This document shows positions 7,267 through 15,418 of a DNA stretch of 64,000 bases, piece after piece; the stretch's first letter is position 1; each line of letters opens with the position of its first letter. Made by a program: the position numbers and the translations under genes. Source of the stretch: an uncultured Lachnospiraceae bacterium (GTDB taxonomy: Bacteria > Bacillota > Clostridia > Lachnospirales > Lachnospiraceae); the NCBI GenBank assembly GCA_910588965.1, contig CAJUSO010000015.1:1-64000 (forward strand), given 5' to 3'. The notes under the pieces are model-generated. The model saw only the letters and a program-made list of their open reading frames with translations. It ran no database searches and was not told the DNA's origin.

Positions 7267-8229
7267 ATGCCTGTTAAGATTCATATGGTACATCCCCGGG
7301 CTCATATATTGAAAAGAGGCATCTATGGAGCGCATATTTGGATGGAAAGAAAACATCATTGGAAGCAAAAGGAGAGGGAAGGGAACAAGGCGCCCTTCTG
7401 GGGGAAATGCCTGAAATTTGATTTGGCTTGTGCCTGCCTTTTGGCTTGCCTTGTTGTCTGTGGGATAGGAAAGGGGGAAACCGTAAGGCAGGGCATCCTA
7501 TCTGAGGCCTCCCGGCAGAAAGCGGTTTGGGATGCGCCGGCAGGAACAGGGCAGAACAGCCTACAGCTGCAGCAAGGAAAAAGTTCCGTGCCGACAGCCC
7601 AGGCGCAGGATGGGGGCGGCACGGCAGGAGGGAAAGGAACAGAAGGGGAAATGGGGGCAGAAGGGGATGTGGAGAAAAAGAAAGTGGCCATTACATTTGA
7701 CGACGGCCCCCATCCCCAATACACCCCAGAGATGCTCGCCGGGTTAAAGGAGCGTAATGTGAAGGCCACCTTTTTCTTGCTGGGGCAAGAGGTGGAGAAA
7801 TACCCAGAGCTTGTAAAACAGATCCAGGAAGAAGGGCATCTGATTGGGAACCACTCCTACCAGCATGAGCAGCTCAGCAAGCTGGCCATGGATCAGGCAT
7901 GTGCCCAGGTTACCCGTACCAATGATTTGATTTATGGCATTACAGGCGTATACCCGGCCTACCTGCGCCCTCCTTTTGGGGATTGGCACAAAGAACTGGA
8001 CTGTAAGGTAAATATGGTAGAGGTGCTGTGGGACGTGGATACCCGCGACTGGTCAATCCAGGACCATGGCAAGATTGTGGAGAAAGCATTGAAGGATGTC
8101 CAGGACAATGACATTATCCTGATGCATGATGGCTATGAGACTTCTGTGACGGCAGCTATGGAGATTATTGATACGCTTCAGAAGCAGGGGTATGAATTTG
8201 TGACAGTAGATGAGATGATATTTGATTAA
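7267..8229 (+). CDS. Membrane-anchored polysaccharide deacetylase (NodB domain)
   Basis: A CE4-family deacetylase, likely acting on peptidoglycan or chitin-like glycans outside the cell. The NodB domain occupies about residues 137-318, with motif 1 TFDDGPHP (catalytic and metal Asp), motif 2 GNHSYQHE (metal His pair), motif 3 LRPPFGDW, motif 4 WDVDTRDW and motif 5 LMHDG. A single hydrophobic anchor (FDLACACLLACLVVCG, about 53-68) is followed by a low-complexity Gly/Gln/Glu-rich linker. The start is uncertain: ATG 7267 has only a weak SD, and ATG 7342 (residue 26), with GGAG about 11 bases ahead, would give a more usual short cytoplasmic tail. All catalytic motifs are intact. Confidence 0.9.
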   Translation: MPVKIHMVHPRAHILKRGIYGAHIWMERKHHWKQKEREGNKAPFWGKCLKFDLACACLLACLVVCGIGKGETVRQGILSEASRQKAVWDAPAGTGQNSLQLQQGKSSVPTAQAQDGGGTAGGKGTEGEMGAEGDVEKKKVAITFDDGPHPQYTPEMLAGLKERNVKATFFLLGQEVEKYPELVKQIQEEGHLIGNHSYQHEQLSKLAMDQACAQVTRTNDLIYGITGVYPAYLRPPFGDWHKELDCKVNMVEVLWDVDTRDWSIQDHGKIVEKALKDVQDNDIILMHDGYETSVTAAMEIIDTLQKQGYEFVTVDEMIFD

Positions 8230-8335
8230 ATGGTGTCTGCCAGGCTAGGCGGGCTTTTGGTGCATGGTTTTACGTGCATTCATTTGCATATTAAAAATAA
8301 GCTGGCGGGGATAAAAGGGAATGGGAGGGATACAG

Positions 8336-9019
8336 ATGCAATATGACTGTTTGATCATAGACGACGAGCAGCTTCTGGCTGACAGCACCGCAGAATATTT
8401 CAATCTGTTTGGCGTAAAGACAGCCGCTGCATACAGCGTGTCGGAATGCTGGGACTTTTTGGAGCAGCATACAGCCCGGCTCCTGCTTTTGGATATCAAT
8501 CTTTCGGACGGCAGCGGCTTTGCACTGTGCAGGGAGTTAAGGGAGCGGACAGATATTCCCATCCTCTTCATTTCCGCCAGGGCCAGTGACGATGATAAGG
8601 TGATGGCATTCCATACCGGGGGCGACGACTATATACAAAAGCCTTATTCCTTAAGCGTCCTTCTTGCAAAGGTGAAGGCGGTGCTGAAGCGTTTCGGGCA
8701 GAAGGCAGAAGGGGAACAATATTCAGATGGATGGCTGACGGTTGACTTCCAGGCGAAGCGGGTGTTTGTGGACGGGACAGAAGCCCGGCTGACAGCGCTT
8801 GAATTTAAGCTTCTGTCCTGCCTGATAAAGCATGAAAATAAGGTGCTGTCAAAGCAGGAACTGTTTCAGGAGGTGTGGGGGGATAAGTTTACCGGCGATG
8901 GGACGCTCAATGTACACATCCGCAGAATCAGGGAGGCCATCGAACGGGTCCCGGGGAAGCCGGAATATATCGTCACTGTCTGGGGGGACGGCTACAGATT
9001 CTGTGGGGGTAGGCAATGA
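8336..9019 (+). CDS. OmpR/PhoB-family response regulator
   Basis: About 227 residues. The receiver domain has DDE at its N terminus, the phospho-acceptor D53 in LLLLDINLSDGSG, and the ISARASDDDK and QKP Lys switch. The winged-helix effector domain ends in TLNVHIRRIREAIE and VWGDGYRF. The ATG at 8336 is 6 bases after GGGAGGG; the upstream ATG 8321 overlaps that SD and is rejected. The stop overlaps the histidine kinase start (ATGA), and an ABC exporter follows, so this regulator probably controls the exporter in response to a peptide or envelope stress. Confidence 0.93.
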   Translation: MQYDCLIIDDEQLLADSTAEYFNLFGVKTAAAYSVSECWDFLEQHTARLLLLDINLSDGSGFALCRELRERTDIPILFISARASDDDKVMAFHTGGDDYIQKPYSLSVLLAKVKAVLKRFGQKAEGEQYSDGWLTVDFQAKRVFVDGTEARLTALEFKLLSCLIKHENKVLSKQELFQEVWGDKFTGDGTLNVHIRRIREAIERVPGKPEYIVTVWGDGYRFCGGRQ

Positions 9020-10305
9020 GAAAACGGACATTTTTAGCCAGCCTTTTATTTCTTTTTATAACAGAGGTTTTTGCCCTCCTTCTTTTGGCGCATCAGGATA
9101 TCGGATTTGCGCAGGATGCGGTTTCGGTAAATGAAGCTGTCCATACCGTACAGATGGACTGGGGCAGGATGGAAAGCCATAAGAACCCGACGCGCCTGGA
9201 TTACGTTGTGCTTGATAGGGAGGGGAAGGTGCGGTTCCGGTCTAAGCCAGGTTTAAGCGAAAGTATGAATGAGGCGGTCATCCACAGGGATACGGTGCTG
9301 GATATCCAGGTGGATGGCTTTCTTGTGGGCAAAATGATTGTCTATAACGACAGCGCAACGCAGTTCTGGCGTTGGAAGCAGGCGGTTGCCCTGGTTATTT
9401 TGGCATGCAGCTTTATCCAGTGCGGGCTCTGCGCGGGGTATTATGTTTATTTACACCGTGCTATGATAAAGCCCTTCCGCCAATTAAAGGGATTTGCGGA
9501 GCGTGTGGCGGGCGGGAATTTGGACGTTCCTTTGGAGATGGACAGGCATAACCTTTTCGGGGCTTTTACAGAGAGTTTTGATATTATGCGTTCACAGCTG
9601 AAAGCGGCGAGGAAAGCAGAAGCTAAGGCAAATGCGGATAAAAAGGAACTTGTGGCAAAGCTTTCCCATGATATCAAGACGCCTGTGGCAAGCATTAAGG
9701 CGGCTTCCGAGGTGGGAGCGGCGCTTACAGGCAATGAAAGGCAGCAGGATAATTACAGGCAGATTATCCGTAAGGCTGACCAGATTGACGCACTGGTTAC
9801 CAACTTATTTACGGCGGCATTAGAAGATCTTAAGCAGCTTCCCGTGACACCGGAAGATATAAACAGCCAGGAGATAGGGGCGCTGCTTAAAAATGCGGAC
9901 TACCTCCACCGGGCGGCAGTCCCAGATATGCCTGCGTGTATGGTATATGCGGATAAGCTCCGCCTGCAGCAGGTATTTGATAATATTTTTGCAAATTCCT
10001 ATAAATATGCGGGGACGGATATAGAGATAAAGGCATACCAGGACGGCAGCCAGCTTGCTATCCAGATTGAGGATTCCGGGGGAGGCGTCAGCAGCGAGGA
10101 AATCCTTACGGTAAAAGAAAAATTCAGGCGGGGGAGCAATGTAGGCAAGCTGGAAGGCGCAGGGCTTGGGCTCTATATTTCTGATTATTTCATGAAGGAA
10201 ATGCATGGGGGGCTGGCAGTGGAAAATGGAAGGAAAGGGCTGAGGGTAACCGTGATGGTCTTGCTGAGCGGGATGCCTGGCAGGCAGGATTTAAGGAATA
10301 TTTAA
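9016..10305 (+). CDS. Sensor histidine kinase
   Basis: A 429-residue membrane kinase. TM1 covers about residues 4-25 and TM2 about 118-145, enclosing a 90-residue extracellular sensor. A HAMP linker (RQLKGFAERVAGGNLDVPLE) leads to the dimerisation domain with phospho-acceptor H218 in KLSHDIKTPVASI. The ATPase domain has the N box FDNIFANSYKYA, the G1 box DSGGGV and the G2 box GAGLGLYIS. The extracellular domain is larger than in the intramembrane-sensing BceS type. It is coupled to the response regulator by an ATGA overlap. Confidence 0.93.
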   Translation: MRKRTFLASLLFLFITEVFALLLLAHQDIGFAQDAVSVNEAVHTVQMDWGRMESHKNPTRLDYVVLDREGKVRFRSKPGLSESMNEAVIHRDTVLDIQVDGFLVGKMIVYNDSATQFWRWKQAVALVILACSFIQCGLCAGYYVYLHRAMIKPFRQLKGFAERVAGGNLDVPLEMDRHNLFGAFTESFDIMRSQLKAARKAEAKANADKKELVAKLSHDIKTPVASIKAASEVGAALTGNERQQDNYRQIIRKADQIDALVTNLFTAALEDLKQLPVTPEDINSQEIGALLKNADYLHRAAVPDMPACMVYADKLRLQQVFDNIFANSYKYAGTDIEIKAYQDGSQLAIQIEDSGGGVSSEEILTVKEKFRRGSNVGKLEGAGLGLYISDYFMKEMHGGLAVENGRKGLRVTVMVLLSGMPGRQDLRNI

Positions 10306-10384
10306 GGATTGCATAAAGGCATTTAAGGTTTGGGAGGGTAAGATAGGAGGTGCAAGTGAAATAATAGGAAGAGGGAGGCCTGGC

Positions 10385-11143
10385 ATGAAAAACATATTGT
10401 TAAAGGCAGAGAACTTAAGCAAGTCCTTCTCAAGCGGGGGAGCCTTGCAGCATGTGCTGAAAAATATCGGCTTGGAGCTTTACGAAGGGGATTTTACCGT
10501 TATTATGGGGGCGAGCGGGGCGGGGAAATCTACGCTTCTCTATGCCCTTTCAGGGATGGATACGCCGACGCTTGGCAGGATTGCCTATGGGGATACCGTG
10601 ATTTCCGGTTTAAGCCAGGACGCCTTGGCTATATTCCGGCGCGGCCACTGTGGATTCGTATTCCAGCAGGTTTATCTGATGGAGGGCATGTCTGTTATGG
10701 ATAATATCCTGGCGGCAGGCCTGCTTGTGAGCAAGGATAAAAAAGCGCTTTGTAAACGGGCAAGGGAACTGTTTGCAGCCGTGGGCATTTCAGAAGAGGT
10801 CCAGAGGAAATTCCCGGCGCAGATTTCTGGCGGCGAGGCACAGCGTGTAGGGATTGTCCGGGCGCTGATTAACAGCCCCGAAATCCTGTTTGCCGATGAG
10901 CCTACCGGGGCGCTTAATTCCAAAACCGGGCTGGACGTCCTGGATACGCTTACCGCTTTCAACAAGCGGGGGCAGAGCGTGGTTATGGTAACCCATGACA
11001 TGCGTTCGGCAAGGCGGGGGAACCGCATCTTGTATTTAAAAGATGGCGCCATCCTGGGCGAATGTGATTTGGGGCTTTATGTACCTGGCGATATGGCGAG
11101 GCATGAGAAGCTTTCTGCTTTCCTTGGGGAAATGGGGTGGTAA
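10385..11143 (+). CDS. ABC transporter ATP-binding protein (MacB/BceA-like)
   Basis: A 252-residue ATPase with Walker A GASGAGKST, the Q-loop region CGFVFQQVYLM, signature ISGGEAQRVGIVRAL, Walker B ILFADEPTGALNS and the switch His in MVTHD. The LADEPTGAL-type Walker B and the FtsX-like partner place it in the MacB/LolD/BceA group of mechanotransmitting exporters. It lies 80 bases after the histidine kinase and 1 base before the permease gene. Confidence 0.93.
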   Translation: MKNILLKAENLSKSFSSGGALQHVLKNIGLELYEGDFTVIMGASGAGKSTLLYALSGMDTPTLGRIAYGDTVISGLSQDALAIFRRGHCGFVFQQVYLMEGMSVMDNILAAGLLVSKDKKALCKRARELFAAVGISEEVQRKFPAQISGGEAQRVGIVRALINSPEILFADEPTGALNSKTGLDVLDTLTAFNKRGQSVVMVTHDMRSARRGNRILYLKDGAILGECDLGLYVPGDMARHEKLSAFLGEMGW

Positions 11144-11144
11144 C

Positions 11145-13481
11145 ATGAAAAAAAACATTCTTCTGGTACGTGCAAGCCTGCGCAGGGGCAAAGGGCAGAC
11201 AGCGGCAATCGTTGTGCTTATTTTCCTGGCGGCAGCCATGCTGAACCTATGGCTTATGCTGTCAATGGATTATAAGCAGAATTTTGAGCGCAGCCATGAA
11301 AGGCTGAACGAGGGGCATGTCACTTTTGTGGCAGACGGCGATAGCGGTAAGATGGGGGGTCTTTTGGAAGAGGCCATGGAAAACGATGGGCGGACGGCGC
11401 AGTTTAGCATAGATCCTGCCATGCATATGGTTGGCCTGTTCCGTTTTCATGGCGGAGAGGTGAATTCTGAGTTTGTTTTCCTGGAAAAGGAAGCGGCTGT
11501 TTCCCGCCCGGTAGGGAGGGTGGAGATTATAGAGGATAGCAGTTACAAAAGCGGGATTTATATGCCAATCCTATACCAATCGGACAGTATTGCAATTGGG
11601 AAAACCATCTATATTTCCATCGGGAGCAGGAAAATACCCTTCCAGGTATGCGGTTTTTTCAACAGCGTCATGGCAGGTTCCCATAACTGCGGCGTCTGCG
11701 GACTTCTCCTGACAGAGGATAAATACAAGGAATTAAAAGAAAAAGGCTATGCATCGGAAGCTGCCTTGTGTTCCGTCCGGCTTAAAGACAAATCAGAAAG
11801 TGAGGATTACGAGGCAATGCTGAAAAATACCCTGTCCTCAGCTTATCCTGCAGCCCGCATGAAAAGTAATTCTTATGCCCTTGTTTCCAGTTCCAGGTAT
11901 ATCTCCCAGATGATTTCCTCAGGGATTCTGAGTGCGATGGCATTTTTTGTCCTTCTGATTGCGCTTGTCGTGATAGCGTCCGCTATTATGAATGATATCC
12001 AGGAAAATATGAAAAACCTTGGCGCCCTCAAGGCGGTGGGGTATACACGGCGGCAGCTTACCGGCGCCCTGCTGCTGCAGTTTTTGGGCATTGCCATGGC
12101 AGCGGCCATAATGGGTGCGGGTGTTTCTTATGGGTTATTCCCGGCAATTAATGAGATGATGGTTTCCCAGACGGGTATCCCTTATGAAATCCGGTTCCTG
12201 CCGGCGCCGTTTTTCCTGGTATTGGGCATATTGGGCGGGGCGGTTTCTATTGCGGTATGGGTTTCTTCAGGCAAAATGAGGAAGGTGGAGCCCATAACAG
12301 CGCTCAGGCAGGGCGTCCAGACCCACAATTTTAAACGGAACCATATTTCCCTAGAGAACACAAAGGCGCCGCTGGATTTGGCCCTTGCCCTGAAAACCGC
12401 CTGTTCCAGTATCAGGCAAAACGTGGCCGTCTGTATCACCATGCTGGTACTTTCCCTTGTGGCTGTATTTTCCGGGCTTATGGTGGAAAATATGATTGCG
12501 GATATCCTGCCGTTTTTAAACCTGATTGTGGGGGAGACAGCGGACAGCTGCATCCATGTAAATGCACAGGCAGAAGAAGCGTTTTTGGAGAAAATAAAGG
12601 AGGATAAGCGTGTAGAGAAGGCATATCTGTATCATTCCGCCGAAGTAAGGCATGTGGGCGGGGTGGATTTGCCCGTCACGCTTTCGGATGATTTTTCACA
12701 GTTAAACAACCAGGACGTGGTGTTCCAGGGGAGATTCCCCAAATATGAGAATGAAATTGCCATTGCCGCAAAGTATGCAAAAGAGGAGGGCTTTCAGCTG
12801 GGGCAGGAGATCCGGGTGACGGCAGATGGGAAGCAAGCGGATTATCTTATATCAGGCTTTACCCAGATGACAAATAACCTGGGCAAGGACTGCCTGATGA
12901 CGCGGGAAGGCTACGGGCGCCTGGGAGAGCTCCGGGACGTGGGGTATTACCTGAACCTTACAGAAGGCACGGATATAGACGCCTTCCATTCCGAGGTGAA
13001 AGAATGGTTTGGGAGTGATGTAAATGCTGTAATCAATATAGAGGCCACGGTGGAAGGGGCGGCTTCTGTCTATGTGTCCCTGATGAGGGCCATTGTTGCC
13101 GCCGTCCTTGTCCTTGGCCTGGTTATCATTGCCTTCGTGCTGTACTTGCTTGTGCGGACAACGATGGGGAACAAAAGGCAGGAGTATGGGATTATGAAGG
13201 CGCTGGGTTATACAACAGGTCAGCTTATCCTGCAGACAGCCCTGTCTTTTATGCCTGCGGCCATCATCTCTACGGTTATTGGCATTACAGTGTGCAGCTT
13301 TCTTATCAATCCGCTGACAGCGGTGTTTATCCGGAATATTGGGATTGTGGAATGCACCTTCAGGGTTCCGGCCAGGTTTAATATCTTGGCAGGGGCTGGC
13401 ATGGTTCTGGCTGCCTTTGCCATTTTGTGCCTGCTGGCGCTTCGGATCCGGAAGGTGCAGCCAAAGGAATTGATGGGGTAA
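11145..13481 (+). CDS. FtsX-like ABC transporter permease
   Basis: About 778 residues from ATG 11145 (MKKNILLVRASLRRGKGQT); the frame is open further upstream only through the ATPase gene. One N-terminal TM helix is followed by a large extracellular domain. A block of three to four TM helices follows (from SSGILSAMAFFVLLIALVVIA). A second N-terminal-like TM segment then leads into another extracellular domain and a C-terminal TM block with the conserved GIMKALGYTTGQLILQT motif seen in both halves (cf. LGALKAVGYTRRQLTGALL). This duplicated FtsX arrangement fits BceB/YtrF-type transporters. Together with the two-component system it suggests resistance to, or sensing of, an antimicrobial peptide; the substrate is unknown. 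Confidence 0.9.
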   Translation: MKKNILLVRASLRRGKGQTAAIVVLIFLAAAMLNLWLMLSMDYKQNFERSHERLNEGHVTFVADGDSGKMGGLLEEAMENDGRTAQFSIDPAMHMVGLFRFHGGEVNSEFVFLEKEAAVSRPVGRVEIIEDSSYKSGIYMPILYQSDSIAIGKTIYISIGSRKIPFQVCGFFNSVMAGSHNCGVCGLLLTEDKYKELKEKGYASEAALCSVRLKDKSESEDYEAMLKNTLSSAYPAARMKSNSYALVSSSRYISQMISSGILSAMAFFVLLIALVVIASAIMNDIQENMKNLGALKAVGYTRRQLTGALLLQFLGIAMAAAIMGAGVSYGLFPAINEMMVSQTGIPYEIRFLPAPFFLVLGILGGAVSIAVWVSSGKMRKVEPITALRQGVQTHNFKRNHISLENTKAPLDLALALKTACSSIRQNVAVCITMLVLSLVAVFSGLMVENMIADILPFLNLIVGETADSCIHVNAQAEEAFLEKIKEDKRVEKAYLYHSAEVRHVGGVDLPVTLSDDFSQLNNQDVVFQGRFPKYENEIAIAAKYAKEEGFQLGQEIRVTADGKQADYLISGFTQMTNNLGKDCLMTREGYGRLGELRDVGYYLNLTEGTDIDAFHSEVKEWFGSDVNAVINIEATVEGAASVYVSLMRAIVAAVLVLGLVIIAFVLYLLVRTTMGNKRQEYGIMKALGYTTGQLILQTALSFMPAAIISTVIGITVCSFLINPLTAVFIRNIGIVECTFRVPARFNILAGAGMVLAAFAILCLLALRIRKVQPKELMG

Positions 13482-13514
13482 CGTAACTTAGGGCAAGTTC
13501 CCCCCTGCCATAAA

Positions 13515-13622
13515 TAGGGGGCGGCTTGTGCCGCCTCCCTGCCCAGGGATAGAAGGGGCTGTTTCGGGGAATGGGGGCGCTTGTGCCTCCATTCCCTTCT
13601 GTGCCGGCCCTAGGCAGCCCCT
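13515..13622. repeat. Nested inverted repeats between convergent genes
   Basis: Three structures sit in a 110-base GC-rich spacer. The first is a hairpin GGGGGCGGC-TTGT-GCCGCCTCCC (about 13516-13539). The second is a hairpin GGGAATGG.../...CCATTCCC (about 13567-13595). The third is an outer pair AGGGGCTG (13554-13561) and CAGCCCCT (13615-13622) that encloses the second. No T-run follows on either strand, so classical intrinsic termination is uncertain. It could still act as a bidirectional transcript-end stabiliser for the permease and FNT genes. Confidence 0.6.
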
Positions 13623-13649
13623 GTTGGTTTACAAAGAAGGAATCCCCGC

Positions 13650-14231
13650 TCAGCCTTCTGGCTTGAAGCTAAATGCCTTAGCCCCAATCCCATTGCCTGC
13701 GGCCATTACCAGCAGATAAACAAATGCCTTAGGGCTGTACTCCCCTGCAAGATGGAAATAAAACATATTTGCTACAGAATGTTCAAACCCGGACAATATA
13801 AATATCATGACAGGGGCGATAATAAATATGATATTTTTGCTTTTGTTAAAATTGTCAATCGCCAGGTACATCATAACCCCGCAGAATACCGACAGCAGGA
13901 ATACGTTCCCCAGGCTATTCCTCAGCTTATCCCCTACCAAATCGGAAGCGCTGATTTTTAAGTGCGCCCCGTCCGCCAGGATGGCTGCCGCGAATGCGCC
14001 TATGTAATTCCCGGTTACAATTAAAAGCATGTCCGTAAGTTCCTGCGCTTTCTTCACAAACCCGATTTTCCCTGTATATAGATAGAATCCTTGGGTCACG
14101 ATTGTCAGCAATCCAAATGAAAACAGCAGGGAACCGATTATTTTGTTATCTACCGATAAATATACAATCCCCCCAATCCCTATCATAAATCCCGCATAAA
14201 TTGATTTGATAAACATTTTCATCTTATCCAT
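13650..14231 (-). CDS. Short formate/nitrite transporter (FNT) family protein
   Basis: A 193-residue integral membrane protein with six hydrophobic segments and FNT signatures: the N-terminal SIYAGFMIGIGGIVYLS, GNYIGAFAAA, the GFEHSVANMFYF loop that carries the conserved pore His, and the last-helix MAAGNGIGA. Typical FocA/NirC channels are about 260-280 residues; this one has trimmed loops and termini but all the core elements. The channel moves formate or nitrite-like monovalent anions as a pentamer. AAAGGAG lies 12 bases before the ATG, an unusually long spacing. The message has a long leader (see the promoter). Confidence 0.85.
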   Translation of the reverse strand: MDKMKMFIKSIYAGFMIGIGGIVYLSVDNKIIGSLLFSFGLLTIVTQGFYLYTGKIGFVKKAQELTDMLLIVTGNYIGAFAAAILADGAHLKISASDLVGDKLRNSLGNVFLLSVFCGVMMYLAIDNFNKSKNIIFIIAPVMIFILSGFEHSVANMFYFHLAGEYSPKAFVYLLVMAAGNGIGAKAFSFKPEG

Positions 14232-14437
14232 TGTGCCGAAATGCTCCTTTCTTGTGGACCGTCTGCCGGGTTTCCCAGGCGCGGTAGGCGTTTTTGATAG
14301 CTATTTGGCCAGAATCCTGTTCTTTCTGCATCGGAAGGCTGTGCCAGTAAAGAAGCGCCTGGCCTGCTTTTTCCTAAATGATGGTAGGCGAAAAAGGACG
14401 AGGAAGCCAGCCAGCCCTTCGGATTTGCCATGCCCCT

Positions 14438-14466
14438 ATCATACTGCATTTTTTTATATTTTTCAA
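14438..14466 (-). promoter_or_regulatory. Promoter of the FNT gene, with about 200-base leader
   Basis: On the minus strand: TTGAAA (14466-14461), 17 bases, TATGAT (14443-14438). Transcription from here would give a leader of about 200 bases before the ATG at 14231. That is unusually long and may hold a regulatory RNA. I compared it by eye with the ZTP (pfl) consensus and did not find its CCGCCTGGGC core. Confidence 0.6.
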
Positions 14467-15116
14467 CATGGGGAGAGGGCAAAGTAAAAATAGCCTGCAA
14501 TTTCAAAGGGGATAAATAAAATCATATGTAGGCTTTGGAAGAAAACGAAAATAGTCCGAAAAAACTTGCAATAACTTATCTGGATGGTGTTCCATAAGGG
14601 AGGAACCTATTTGTATATTTTTTAGAAGCCTTGCAAAATGCGGGATAGCGGAAAGTGTAGCTGTTGGATGCAAAATAGAGAAAACAGAACCGGGCTTGCG
14701 CTAGGAGGTATGTTATACCAATCCTACCCAAAGGGGATTTTCCAAAAAAGTGAGGTGAAATATGGGTCATTTTTAAATTGTCAGACAGTTTTAGGGAATT
14801 TATCTGCCTGGAAGCCGAAGAAATAGCGGGGTTCAGAGGGCAATGCGTTGAGATAGCAGGACAGAAGGGGATTTAACACCGTGCACTATACAGTAAGAAG
14901 CAAATTCCATAAGCCGCCTTTTTATAATGAATAAGCATATCTGCAGAAACTTGGCGCTGGCAAGGGCGCACAGGATAACTTAGTTTCTATAACTTTGGGC
15001 AGTTCGCATTTTCACGTGGTTTCTAGTATGATGATTACAAAATATTGTACACGCTGGTAATTTCTGGGTATCATCTGATTCTAAAACGGCCTTACGGCGC
15101 ATTTCATTATAAATTG
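14467..15116. other. Gene-free interval
   Basis: About 650 bases with no credible gene. The open frames here (62-64 codons at 14576-14826) lack ribosome binding sites and recognisable sequence. Composition is mixed and no repeat is evident. It may be the remains of decayed genes between two minus-strand units. Confidence 0.5.
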
Positions 15117-15119
15117 GCA

Positions 15120-15156
15120 AAAGAAAAACCGCAAAGGCCTTTAGCCTTCACGGTTA
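15120..15156 (-). terminator. Intrinsic terminator of the minus-strand ABC operon
   Basis: On the minus strand AACCG-tg-AAGGC-taaag-GCCTT-tg-CGGTT is followed directly by TTTCTTTT. It lies about 260 bases beyond the last permease stop at 15419. The gap between is gene-poor, apart from a possible 27-codon frame beginning MGILTDRQKNIHMQQ with no clear SD. Confidence 0.7.
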
Positions 15157-15418
15157 GGGGAACTTTATAAAATTTGATCCCGTCCGTTTATTCCTATGCT
15201 TCACCTATATTTCTGCCCTAAAGGAGCATTCAGAATCATTTGCTGCATGTGTATATTCTTCTGCCTATCTGTTAAGATGCCCATTGTCATAATCTTAGAT
15301 TTCTTTCCATTCCCGTGCATTTAGCTTCTGGCAAGCAAGGGGATGAAATGGAAAGAAGGGTTTTGTGTCTGATAAAACAACTTCGTCGTCTATAAATGCA
15401 ACAACATATGCCTCTATT

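Noticed and set aside
13528..13719. Plus-strand 63-codon frame in the spacer before the FNT gene
   Set aside because: It runs through the inverted repeats and the end of the FNT gene, with no SD and Pro/Ala/Cys-rich random-looking sequence.
14232..14440. ZTP (pfl) riboswitch in the FNT leader
   Set aside because: The leader is long, but the conserved CCGCCTGGGC core and pseudoknot partner are not visible; only a generic long leader can be claimed.
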